The position numbers were made by a program, and so were the translations under genes. A stretch of DNA of 32,486 nucleotides from Planctomycetes bacterium GWF2_42_9 (lineage in GTDB: Bacteria > Planctomycetota > Phycisphaerae > Sedimentisphaerales > UBA12454), in contig MHYA01000173.1 in NCBI GenBank assembly GCA_001825675.1, positions 1 to 32,486 of the forward strand. Direction: 5' to 3'. How positions within the stretch are numbered: the first letter of the stretch is position 1; each line of letters begins with the position of its first letter. The notes under the pieces are model-generated. The model saw only the letters and a program-made list of their open reading frames with translations. It was not told the DNA's origin and did not search any database. Positions 15,099-23,115 of this stretch are shown here, piece by piece.

Positions 15099-15119
15099 CC
15101 CCCAGCATAAAGCTGGGGG
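15099..15119 (-). terminator. Intrinsic terminator of glmS (convergent junction)
   Basis: CCCCCAGC (15099-15106) and GCTGGGGG (15112-15119) form an 8-bp GC-rich stem with a five-base loop. On the minus strand it is followed by TTATTTTTTT, a good U-tract. On the plus strand the downstream tract is weaker, so it mainly serves glmS but may also stop readthrough from the methyltransferases. Confidence 0.85.
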
Positions 15120-15137
15120 CTAACAAAATTTATTCAA

Positions 15138-17000
15138 TTATTCAACTGTTACGCTTTTCGCGAGGTTACGAGGCTTATCGACATCGTGGCCGCGAAGAAC
15201 GGCTGCGTGATAAGCAAGTATCTGCAATGGTACGACTGTAACCATCGGCTGAAGTTCTTCTGCAACTTCAGGGACAGGTATCAGGAAGTCCGCATACTGT
15301 TTAATGTTCTCGTCGCCCTGATTTGCAACAACAATGGTTCTTCCTCCGCGAGCACGAACTTCTTCGATGTTGCCGATGATCTTCTCGTACTGTGAACATC
15401 TTGTCGCGATAAATACCGCGGGCATACCTTCGTTAATCAATGCGATCGGGCCGTGTTTCATTTCAGCGGCAGGCAGGCCTTCGGCGTGAATATAACTAAT
15501 CTCTTTTAATTTTAGCGCACCTTCCAAAGCTACAGGATAATTAAAACCGCGGCCCAAAAACAGCCAATTCTCGCGATCACAAGTTGCTTCGGCAATTTTC
15601 TTGATATGTTCAGAAAGAGAAAGTATCTGCTCAATTTTTGCAGGTATCTTTGAAAGCTCTTCTATATAAAATCTTGATTGCTCACTGCTCAAGTGTCTGC
15701 GTCGGCCAAGTTCGATAGCGAGCATCGCAAGAACAGCGACCTGCGCGGTAAATGCTTTCGTGCTGGCAACACCAATTTCAGGGCCTACTCTCAAATACAC
15801 GCCAGTATCGGTTGTTCGTGCAATAGTAGAGCCTACAACGTTGACGATACCTAATGTCACGGCGCCTCGTTCTTTTGCCTGTTCGACTGCGGCCAATGTA
15901 TCCGCTGTTTCGCCGGACTGACTAATCGCGATTACAATGGTATCATCTTCAATAATTGGATTACGGTATCTGAACTCGCTTGCGTATTGAGTTTCTGTAT
16001 TGATCCTTGCCAACTGCTCGATCAAAAATTCGCCAATCAGGCCGGCGTGCCAGGCGGTTCCGCAGGCGTTGATGACTATGCGTTTTGCCCTTGTAAGCTC
16101 ACGCCAGTATTTACTGATACCGCCAAGGATTATTCTGCCATCTCTTAAATCCAAACGGCCGCCTAAACAAGTGGCTAAAGATTTCGGCTGTTCGCAAATT
16201 TCCTTGAGCATATAATGCTGGAAACCGTCAAGTTCAATAGCATCAAGTGAAAATTCAAGTTGTTTAAGCTCTTTGTGTATCTCAACATTGTCAATGGTTT
16301 TGGTGTGGAAGCCTTTTGGTGTAATTGTAACCATTTCGTTATCGGCAAGATAAATAACCTGTGCAGTATGCTGAACGATGGCCGAGGCATCAGAAGCTAT
16401 GATATATTCATTTTTGCCGAGACCTAAAATCAAGGGACTGCCCTTTTTGGCTCCAATAAGCATATCGGGATAATCGGTGCAAACAATTGCTAAACCATAA
16501 GTGCCGACCAATTCATTCAATGCGTGCTGAACGGCCCATTCAAAACGGTTTTGGCCATCTTTGGGGCATTCCTCGCTATCTGTATTTGCGTATAAATAAC
16601 CAATTAGATTTGATATCACTTCTGTATCTGTTTCGCTTTGGAACTTACAGCCTTTGCCAATTAAGAAAGTCTTTAAGGCACTGTAATTTTCAATAATTCC
16701 ATTGTGAACAAGCGCAATCTTGCCGGTGTAATCGAGATGCGGATGAGCGTTTACGGTATTTGGTTCGCCGTGAGTCGCCCAACGGGTATGACCAATTCCT
16801 AAAACTTCTTCATTGTTTGGCTGCGATAAAAGTGATTCAAGAACACTGATTCTGCCGCTAGACTTGGTGATTCTCAACACATGGTCATTGAGGAGACATA
16901 CACCAGAGGAATCATAACCCCTGTACTCCAAACGCTTTAAGCCTTCAATCAGAATGGGTTGAGCAGGTTTGTTACCCAAATAAGCTACAATGCCGCACAT
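15138..17000 (-). CDS. glmS: Glutamine--fructose-6-phosphate aminotransferase (isomerizing)
   Basis: GlmS makes glucosamine-6-phosphate from fructose-6-phosphate and glutamine, the entry step to UDP-GlcNAc for peptidoglycan. The 620-residue length is normal. Cys2 of MCGIVAYLG is the glutaminase nucleophile once Met is removed; GHTRWATHGEPN and the SETDTEVISN segment complete that domain. Two SIS sugar-isomerase domains follow, with NACGTAWHAG, ISQSGETADTL, GVASTKAFTAQ and a late AEMKHGPIAL. The terminus DKPRNLAKSVTVE is the classic GlmS end. GAGG lies eight bases before the ATG. The leader from the predicted promoter is only about 35 bases, too short for a glmS ribozyme. A strong terminator sits just downstream. 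Confidence 0.97.
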   Translation of the reverse strand: MCGIVAYLGNKPAQPILIEGLKRLEYRGYDSSGVCLLNDHVLRITKSSGRISVLESLLSQPNNEEVLGIGHTRWATHGEPNTVNAHPHLDYTGKIALVHNGIIENYSALKTFLIGKGCKFQSETDTEVISNLIGYLYANTDSEECPKDGQNRFEWAVQHALNELVGTYGLAIVCTDYPDMLIGAKKGSPLILGLGKNEYIIASDASAIVQHTAQVIYLADNEMVTITPKGFHTKTIDNVEIHKELKQLEFSLDAIELDGFQHYMLKEICEQPKSLATCLGGRLDLRDGRIILGGISKYWRELTRAKRIVINACGTAWHAGLIGEFLIEQLARINTETQYASEFRYRNPIIEDDTIVIAISQSGETADTLAAVEQAKERGAVTLGIVNVVGSTIARTTDTGVYLRVGPEIGVASTKAFTAQVAVLAMLAIELGRRRHLSSEQSRFYIEELSKIPAKIEQILSLSEHIKKIAEATCDRENWLFLGRGFNYPVALEGALKLKEISYIHAEGLPAAEMKHGPIALINEGMPAVFIATRCSQYEKIIGNIEEVRARGGRTIVVANQGDENIKQYADFLIPVPEVAEELQPMVTVVPLQILAYHAAVLRGHDVDKPRNLAKSVTVE

Positions 17001-17040
17001 AATGGTTTACCTCAAAAAAATATCAAAAAAGTATTAGCCT

Positions 17041-17068
17041 ATTATATCGGCCAAAATTAGAATGTAAA
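17041..17068 (-). promoter_or_regulatory. Putative sigma70 promoter of glmS
   Basis: On the minus strand TTTACA (17068-17063) is followed after 16 bases by a consensus TATAAT (17046-17041). The start codon is 41 bases further on. Confidence 0.6.
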
Positions 17069-17083
17069 TAATCAAAGTCTTTG

Positions 17084-17112
17084 TTGCAAATTGAATCTAA
17101 ATATAGTACTAT
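17084..17112 (+). promoter_or_regulatory. Putative sigma70 promoter of tRNA-Pro
   Basis: TTGCAA (17084-17089), a 17-base spacer and TACTAT (17107-17112) place initiation about six bases before the mature tRNA 5' end at 17125. Confidence 0.6.
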
Positions 17113-17124
17113 TCAGCACCTAAA

Positions 17125-17199
17125 CGGGGTGTAGCTCAGCTTGGCTAGAGCGTCTGGTTTGGGACCAGAAGGCCGTAGGTTCGAATCCTATCACCCCGA
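17125..17199 (+). tRNA. tRNA-Pro (anticodon UGG)
   Basis: The acceptor stem CGGGGTG pairs with CACCCCG, with discriminator A at 17199. The D-stem is GCTC/GAGC, the anticodon stem TCTGG/CCAGA with loop TTTGGGA (anticodon TGG), and the T-arm GTAGG-TTCGAAT-CCTAT. The 3' CCA is not encoded. It is transcribed divergently from glmS. Confidence 0.95.
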
Positions 17200-17345
17200 T
17201 TGCCTTAAAGGCGATTGTCGCATTTAATCATTTCCAGCTTAAAGAGGAATAAAATAGGAAATAACTAAATTTTCTATGTTACCCAATCTATCTTTTCATA
17301 TACTATAATAATACGTTAAATAGTCTATACTCAATTAAAAGGTTT

Positions 17346-19244
17346 ATGAAAAGAATCACTCATAACTTATTTTTTAAAAAGCACTTAAGAAGCAGGCTGC
17401 TTTTTGTGTTGACGACAATTGTTGTCATTAATTCATTAATTGGATGCAGTGCAGACAAACGAAGAGAAGAAATAGACAAAAAAGCTGAAAAAATATTGGC
17501 AGACAAGCAATTTGAGGCGACAGGCAAAAAAAGCCCATTCTCGATAGAACGACCCAGTGATATTCTTCGCAAAAGACTGCTGAAGGGTCAAAACCTCCCT
17601 ATTTCCGGCAAAGCATCTTTGGGGGCCGAAAATTTAGATAAAATTGAACACTGGCCGGAGAAAAATTATCCCGCACCAGTAATCAGTGGCAAAACCGCAG
17701 ATATAAATGATGTAAATAATGCAGTTGTGATTTCACTTTTACAAGCATTAGAAATCGGAGCTTACAACAGCTTTGATTATCAAACACGAAAAGAAAATAT
17801 CTTCCGAAGCGCGCTTGATCTCGAACTGGAACGCAACGAATTCAGGAATATTTTCTTTGCGCAAATTCAAAATCTAACCAGCACAGACACGACAGGCAAT
17901 AGAACTGTTAGCGGAAATGTTTTGAGTCCATCGGCAGGCGTAAACAGAAGATTTATGAACGGTACGGAAGTCGCATCATCTATTGGTATCGATTTGGCAA
18001 AACTGCTTACCGCTGATAAAGAATCTTCTTACGGACTTTTCACAGATATGAGCATTACGATCCCGCTTATGCGAGGGTCTGGAAGGCATATTGTAACAGA
18101 ACCGTTGGTACAGGCAGACAGGAATGTTATTTACGCATTTTGGGATTTTGAACAATTTAAAAAAGATTTCGCTGTTAATGTCGCCACCAATTATCTTTCG
18201 GTATTACAACAATTAGATGTTATAAAAAATAATATTGCGGATTACCAAAGCAGAATTGCATCGGCGAAAAGAAGCAGAATACTTGCGGACGCAGGCAGAA
18301 TACAGGAGATAGAAGTTGATCAGGCCGTTCAGAACGAGTTAAGTTCAAGGCAAAGATGGATACGTTCATTCCAATCATATAATGAACAGTTAGATAATTT
18401 TAAAGTGTTCCTGGGATTGCCGCCAGATGCAAATCTAGTGCTTGATCCAAATGAGTTGGATAAAATTGTTGAATTATACAAAAAAATAATCGCTGATACA
18501 CAAGCACAATCGCAAAGTGAAAATTTAGACGCTAATGATGCCAATAGTTTTGTACAACTAATTGAGCCTGAATATGAAAACAAAGGACGTTATGAGATTG
18601 AGGAAGTTAACGCCGTTCGATTGGCATTTTTTAACAGGCTTGATTTGAGAACCGTCGAGGGCCAGGTATATGATGCTCAAAGAAAAGTAACGGTCGCGGC
18701 TGATGCTTTAAGAGCCGAGTTGACATTATTCGGCAGTGCGAATATAGGATCGCGAAGGGCTTCAGTTGGTTCGGCGGCAAATGACAATGCGCGTTTTGTA
18801 ACTAATGAAGGATTATTTCAATCGCTTGTAACATTGGATTTGCCAATCGAAAGAACGGCCGAGGCCGTTGCATACAGGGACAGCTACATAAACTTGCAGC
18901 AATCTGTACGCGATGTTCAATCTTTAGAAGATTCGATTAAACTTGATATAAGGAATGCTTTGCGGAGTCTGCTTGAATCGCGAGAAAATATGTATATTCA
19001 GGTAAAAGCGGTCGAAGTTGCACAAAAGCGAGTGCGAAGCGTAAACTTATTTCTCGAAGCAGGCCGGGCACAAATACGTGATTTGACGGAAGCACAGGAC
19101 GCCCTGCTTTTGACACAAAACAATTTGACATCGGCGATTGTGCAGTACAGAATTGCGGAACTGGAGATTCAAAGAGATATGGGTGTTTTGGAAATAGATG
19201 AAAATGGTCTTTGGAAAGAATTTGTTCCACTTTCGCGGGAATGA
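17346..19244 (+). CDS. TolC-family outer-membrane efflux lipoprotein
   Basis: This 632-residue protein has an N-terminal signal ending in a lipobox-like SLIGC (Cys near residue 34), so it is likely lipidated. The body shows the long amphipathic helices and repeated halves of TolC/OEP channels: a first half around VATNYLSVLQQLDVIKNNIADYQSR (about 275-300) and a second around LEDSIKLDIRNALRSLLESREN and VRSVNLFLEAGRAQIRDLTEAQDAL (about 540-595). It is longer than E. coli TolC (about 470 mature residues), with extra N-terminal sequence to about residue 130 and an insertion between halves. In the tripartite pump it forms the outer-membrane exit duct. AAAAGG lies five bases before the ATG. The adaptor gene follows after 35 bases. 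Between tRNA-Pro and this gene, a TATAAT at 17304 is the only promoter-like element. Confidence 0.85.
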   Translation: MKRITHNLFFKKHLRSRLLFVLTTIVVINSLIGCSADKRREEIDKKAEKILADKQFEATGKKSPFSIERPSDILRKRLLKGQNLPISGKASLGAENLDKIEHWPEKNYPAPVISGKTADINDVNNAVVISLLQALEIGAYNSFDYQTRKENIFRSALDLELERNEFRNIFFAQIQNLTSTDTTGNRTVSGNVLSPSAGVNRRFMNGTEVASSIGIDLAKLLTADKESSYGLFTDMSITIPLMRGSGRHIVTEPLVQADRNVIYAFWDFEQFKKDFAVNVATNYLSVLQQLDVIKNNIADYQSRIASAKRSRILADAGRIQEIEVDQAVQNELSSRQRWIRSFQSYNEQLDNFKVFLGLPPDANLVLDPNELDKIVELYKKIIADTQAQSQSENLDANDANSFVQLIEPEYENKGRYEIEEVNAVRLAFFNRLDLRTVEGQVYDAQRKVTVAADALRAELTLFGSANIGSRRASVGSAANDNARFVTNEGLFQSLVTLDLPIERTAEAVAYRDSYINLQQSVRDVQSLEDSIKLDIRNALRSLLESRENMYIQVKAVEVAQKRVRSVNLFLEAGRAQIRDLTEAQDALLLTQNNLTSAIVQYRIAELEIQRDMGVLEIDENGLWKEFVPLSRE

Positions 19245-19279
19245 CAAACAATGGCTGGATATATTCCAGGAGCTAAATT

Positions 19280-21055
19280 ATGAAAATATTGAATACGAAA
19301 TACATAATCGGCGTAGCGGTAGTCGCGGCGGCGATTTTGCTGACAACCGGATACTTGCTCACAAAAAGAGATGCGCCTTCTGAATTAAGCGGCCCAACAT
19401 ATACAGTAAAGAAAGGCCCTTTAAGAATCAGCTTTGTGGAATCTGGAACGATAAAGGCCAGAGATCAAATCATACTTAAGAATGAAGTTGAAGGTAGAAC
19501 ACTGATCACTTATGTTGTGCCTGAAGGAACACGCGTAAAAAAAGGCGAACTGCTGATTGAATTAGACGTTAGCGATCTTGAAGACAAAAAAATAGACCAG
19601 GAAATATCGGTACAGAACGCGGAAGCGGAATATGTAAGCAAAAAGGAAAATCTTGAAGTTGTAAAAAATCAGGCAAAAAGCGATGTTGACCTTGCGGAAC
19701 TGACTTTGGATTTCGCAAAACAGGATTTGGAAAAATATATCAAAGGCGATTACCTGAATGAACTGCATAAGGCCGATGCGGCGATTACGCTCAATAAGGA
19801 AAAATTTGAGCGTGCAAAAGATACGCTAATGTGGTCTGAAAAACTGGCAGAGGAAGAATTTATTTCCATTACCGAACTTCAAGGCGACAGACTTGCAAAA
19901 GATGAAGCAGAAATGAACGTTCAAATAGCGGAGAGAGATAAAAAACTGCTCGAAGAGTATACGTACAAACGAAACCTTGCGAAATATCAGAGCGATGTAA
20001 ACCAGGCGGAAATGGCCCTTGAGAGAACCAAACGCAAGGCGCACGCCGACGTCATACAGGCTGAAGCAGAGCTGACAGCCAAGACAGCCGAGTACGGCCG
20101 ACAAAAAGACAAGCTAGCTAAAGTCGAAATGCAGATTTCCAAAACAAAAATATACGCACCTGACGATGGCTTGGTTATTTATGCAAGCAGCGCAAAAAAT
20201 ACAGGCGGCTGGCGAGGCTCAAATTCGGAACCGCTTGACGTAGGACGGGAAGTATCGGAACGCGAGGAACTGATATATCTGCCGACAGGCAGCGCATCGG
20301 ATGCCGAAATTATGGTTCACGAATCATATTTGAAAAAGATCAGCATCGGAATGCCAACAATTATTACGGTTGATGCCTTGCAGGGTAAGGCGTATTACGG
20401 AACGATACAATCAGTTGCGCCGCTGCCTGACGCGAAAAGTATGTGGATGAATCCTGATTTAAAACTGTACAGTACGAAAGTAACTATCGATGGGGAAGAT
20501 TTAACGCTGCGAAGCGGTATGAGCTGCCAGGCGGAAATTATCGTTCAGCAGGAGAAAGAGGCGTTGTATGTTCCGCTGCAGGCGGTTATAAGGATCGGAC
20601 AGGAACCGACAGTGTTTGTGAAGAATGGAAAATCATTCGAAGCAAAAACCGTAAAAGCAGGATTGGATAACAACAAGGTAATTCATATTACCCAAGGCCT
20701 GAAGGACAGAGATGTTGTGCTGCTGAACCCGCCATTGAAATCTGCGGCAATTTATACAAGGGAAGATTCAGAATATGGCGATAAAATCACTAGTGGTTTG
20801 AAAAATGTCGAAACAACCAATGCACAAGCTGCAACTGTTGTGCCTGAATCGCAGGAAAAGGTTCAAGATGAAGAGCGAAAACATAAGCGCAATCGACAAG
20901 ATAGTAATGAGCCCCAAAAAGAGACTGCGATGCAGTTTGGAAATATGACTCCTGAAAAAATGGAAGAGATGAAGAAAAAGTTTGAAAGTATGAGCCCGGA
21001 AGAACAGGCAAAGGCAATCGAGAAATTTCGTAAGATGGCTGAAGGCGGAAATTAA
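19280..21055 (+). CDS. Periplasmic adaptor (membrane fusion protein), MacA/HlyD type
   Basis: The 591-residue adaptor links the inner-membrane MacB-like pair to the TolC-like duct. An N-terminal anchor helix (about residues 9-27) is followed by a barrel-sandwich half (RISFVESGTIKARDQIILKN, GRTLITYVVPEGTRVKKGELL), a very long coiled-coil hairpin (about 100-285, almost all charged helix), the second lipoyl half KTKIYAPDDGLVIYA, a beta-barrel and a membrane-proximal domain to about residue 500. The tail (about 520-591) is unusual: a charged linker, then MTPEKMEEMKKKFESMSPEE, a Met/Glu/Lys helix found at the ends of some planctomycete-type adaptors. It is longer than E. coli MacA (371 residues). 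AGGAG eight bases before ATG supports the start. The transported substrate is unknown. Confidence 0.87.
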   Translation: MKILNTKYIIGVAVVAAAILLTTGYLLTKRDAPSELSGPTYTVKKGPLRISFVESGTIKARDQIILKNEVEGRTLITYVVPEGTRVKKGELLIELDVSDLEDKKIDQEISVQNAEAEYVSKKENLEVVKNQAKSDVDLAELTLDFAKQDLEKYIKGDYLNELHKADAAITLNKEKFERAKDTLMWSEKLAEEEFISITELQGDRLAKDEAEMNVQIAERDKKLLEEYTYKRNLAKYQSDVNQAEMALERTKRKAHADVIQAEAELTAKTAEYGRQKDKLAKVEMQISKTKIYAPDDGLVIYASSAKNTGGWRGSNSEPLDVGREVSEREELIYLPTGSASDAEIMVHESYLKKISIGMPTIITVDALQGKAYYGTIQSVAPLPDAKSMWMNPDLKLYSTKVTIDGEDLTLRSGMSCQAEIIVQQEKEALYVPLQAVIRIGQEPTVFVKNGKSFEAKTVKAGLDNNKVIHITQGLKDRDVVLLNPPLKSAAIYTREDSEYGDKITSGLKNVETTNAQAATVVPESQEKVQDEERKHKRNRQDSNEPQKETAMQFGNMTPEKMEEMKKKFESMSPEEQAKAIEKFRKMAEGGN

Positions 21056-21066
21056 TTATATTTGCA

Positions 21067-21747
21067 ATGAATATAGTAAAGTTTGAAAATATTCGGAAGA
21101 TATATGAGATGGGAAGCGAACCTGTGCGGGCGCTTGATGGGGTAAGTATGTCTTTTGAAAAAGGAAGTTTTTGGGCGATAATGGGGCCAAGCGGGTCGGG
21201 CAAAAGTACGATGATGAATATTCTGGGCTGCCTTGACCGCCCTACTTCTGGGCAATATTTTCTTCAGGATAAAGATGTAAGTACGCTTGCAGATGATGAA
21301 CTTAGCGACATAAGATTGAAATACATAGGCTTCATTTTTCAAAGTTTCAACCTGATTCCACAGTTGACGGTTCAAAAAAATATTGAACTGCCTTTGTATT
21401 ATCTTGGATGGAGCGCAGAGGAAAGCGCCATAAAGGCACAGGAACTGGCGGCTAAAGTCGGGCTTGAGAGCAGACTTAATCACAGGCCTGCGCAGCTTTC
21501 AGGCGGTCAGATGCAAAGAGTCGCGGTCGCAAGGTCGCTGGCGGCTGATCCCCATATAATTCTTGCCGATGAGCCGACGGGTAATCTCGACAGTCATACC
21601 GGCGATCAGATAATGCAACTCTTGACAAATTTGAACCGCGAAGGCGTTACGATCATAATGGTAACACACGAGCCGGACATAGCGGCTTATGCGCACTTTA
21701 GATTGCATATGAAAGATGGAAAAGTTGAAAGAATAGACCAAAACTAA
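21067..21747 (+). CDS. ABC ATPase, MacB/LolD type
   Basis: This 226-residue ATPase belongs to the MacB/LolD/FtsE branch. It has Walker A GPSGSGKS (residues 40-47), Q-loop FIFQSFNLIPQL, signature LSGGQMQRVAVARSL, Walker B IILADEPTGNLDS and switch VTHEPD. It dimerises under the FtsX-type permease encoded next. The start lies 11 bases after the adaptor gene and its stop overlaps the permease start (TAATG), so the pair is translationally coupled. In E. coli the equivalent ATPase is fused to its permease in one MacB polypeptide; here it is split, as is common outside enterics. Members of this family drive mechanotransmission rather than transport through the membrane. Substrate unknown. Confidence 0.93.
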   Translation: MNIVKFENIRKIYEMGSEPVRALDGVSMSFEKGSFWAIMGPSGSGKSTMMNILGCLDRPTSGQYFLQDKDVSTLADDELSDIRLKYIGFIFQSFNLIPQLTVQKNIELPLYYLGWSAEESAIKAQELAAKVGLESRLNHRPAQLSGGQMQRVAVARSLAADPHIILADEPTGNLDSHTGDQIMQLLTNLNREGVTIIMVTHEPDIAAYAHFRLHMKDGKVERIDQN

Positions 21748-23018
21748 TGAAAATACATCAATCAAAATTTATGCGAAACATTTGGTCGGGCATTGAAAAT
21801 TTGCTGCTGCATAAGCTGCGGTCGTGTCTGACAATGCTGGGTGTTGTATTTGGTGTAGGCAGCGTTGTAGCGATGCTGGCGGTTGGTGAGGGTGCAAGCA
21901 AAGATGCACTTATGCGAATTCAAAAGCTGGGCAGCAATAATATTATAATTAATTCCATAAAATCGATCGAAGAAGCACAATCTTCGCAGCATTCGCATAT
22001 GAGTATTTATGGTTTGACTTATCTGGATTACGACAGAATAAAATCTAATTTTCCAACTGTTAAACAAGTAGCGCCGGCAAAATTAATTCGCAAAGAGTCT
22101 AAAGTAGGTGGAAATACGCTGGAACTGCGAATTGTAGGCACAACAAGCGAATGGTTTGAATTAGTGCCGAGGCAGATACTGGCGGGAAGAGTTTTCGATC
22201 AAAGGGATGTCGAAAATATTTCGGCGGTCGCGGTGCTTACTGAATTTGGCGCAAGGAGACTGCTGGCAAACAAAAATACAATCGGTCAGCCAATTAAAAT
22301 CGGCGGCGACAGCTTTGAGGTGGTAGGGATTCTCAAAAACGAAGAAGGAATGGCAGGCAACATTCAAATACCTGACCAGCAGGTTGACGCGTATGTGCCG
22401 ATCAGCACGGTAAAAAAATATTTCGGCGATACGTTCTTTAAAAGAACAAGCGGTACGATGACTTTTGAACTCGTTGAACTGCATCAGATCATAGTGCAGG
22501 TGGATGATATTAAAAATGTCGAGATTTCAGCGGCAGGTATAGAAAGGATGCTCAAGAACTTTCATAAGAAAGATGATTATGTTATGAGTGTTCCGCTGGC
22601 ACTGCTGAAAGAAGCCGAGGCGAACAAACGAAGATTTAATATTGTTCTTGGTTCTATCGCCAGCATAAGTCTGCTTGTAGGCGGTATCGGAATTATGAAT
22701 ATTATGCTTGCGTCTGTTACTGAACGAACGCGAGAAATCGGAATCAGGCGTGCTATCGGCGCAAAGAGACGGCAAATCATAAGCCAATTTCTCATCGAAA
22801 CGGTTGTGCTTTCCACATTGGGGGGAATTGTGGGACTTGCAATGGGGATTACAATTCCTTTGATCATCACTTATTTTACGAAAATGCCGACGGTTGTTAC
22901 GCCGATGAGTATTTTTCTGCCGTTGTGCATAAGCGTCGGTATCGGTATAATATTCGGGCTTTACCCTGCGATAAACGCCGCTAAAGTTGACCCTATTATC
23001 GCCCTTCGGCACGAATAG
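21747..23018 (+). CDS. ABC permease, MacB/FtsX type
   Basis: This 423-residue protein has the MacB topology: one helix near residues 28-50, a large periplasmic MacB-PCD domain (about 55-285), then three C-terminal helices (about 297-320, 345-370 and 385-408). The conserved coupling region ASVTERTREIGIRRAIGAK follows the second helix, and the C-terminus is NAAKVDPIIALRHE, both typical of the family. It works with the 226-residue ATPase, the MacA-like adaptor and the TolC-like channel in the same operon to expel a substrate such as a peptide, lipid or antibiotic from the periplasm. Four genes in this order, with short gaps, are a complete tripartite exporter. No terminator is visible in the 97 bases that follow. 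Confidence 0.92.
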   Translation: MKIHQSKFMRNIWSGIENLLLHKLRSCLTMLGVVFGVGSVVAMLAVGEGASKDALMRIQKLGSNNIIINSIKSIEEAQSSQHSHMSIYGLTYLDYDRIKSNFPTVKQVAPAKLIRKESKVGGNTLELRIVGTTSEWFELVPRQILAGRVFDQRDVENISAVAVLTEFGARRLLANKNTIGQPIKIGGDSFEVVGILKNEEGMAGNIQIPDQQVDAYVPISTVKKYFGDTFFKRTSGTMTFELVELHQIIVQVDDIKNVEISAAGIERMLKNFHKKDDYVMSVPLALLKEAEANKRRFNIVLGSIASISLLVGGIGIMNIMLASVTERTREIGIRRAIGAKRRQIISQFLIETVVLSTLGGIVGLAMGITIPLIITYFTKMPTVVTPMSIFLPLCISVGIGIIFGLYPAINAAKVDPIIALRHE

Positions 23019-23059
23019 CAAGAATCCGCTTTGCTCCGACACTTCTATATATTTCAATA

Positions 23060-23087
23060 TTGTTATTTAAACTGATTTTGTTATACT
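23060..23087 (+). promoter_or_regulatory. Putative promoter of the muropeptide-sugar cassette
   Basis: TTGTTA (23060-23065), a 16-base spacer and TATACT (23082-23087) lie 28 bases before the GH20 start. This fits a separate promoter for the GH20-anmK-murQ-symporter operon, although readthrough from the exporter operon cannot be excluded. Confidence 0.4.
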
Positions 23088-23115
23088 AATTTTTTACATT
23101 ATTCAAGGACGATAT

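Noticed and set aside
17001-17068. glmS ribozyme upstream of glmS
   Set aside because: The predicted leader is only about 35 bases and the promoter is close to the ATG. A ribozyme core needs well over 100 bases and none of its motif is visible.
22527-23057. 176-codon minus-strand ORF opposite the MacB-type permease
   Set aside because: It is an antisense frame of conserved permease helices, with no family match, and its charged composition follows from codon reflection.
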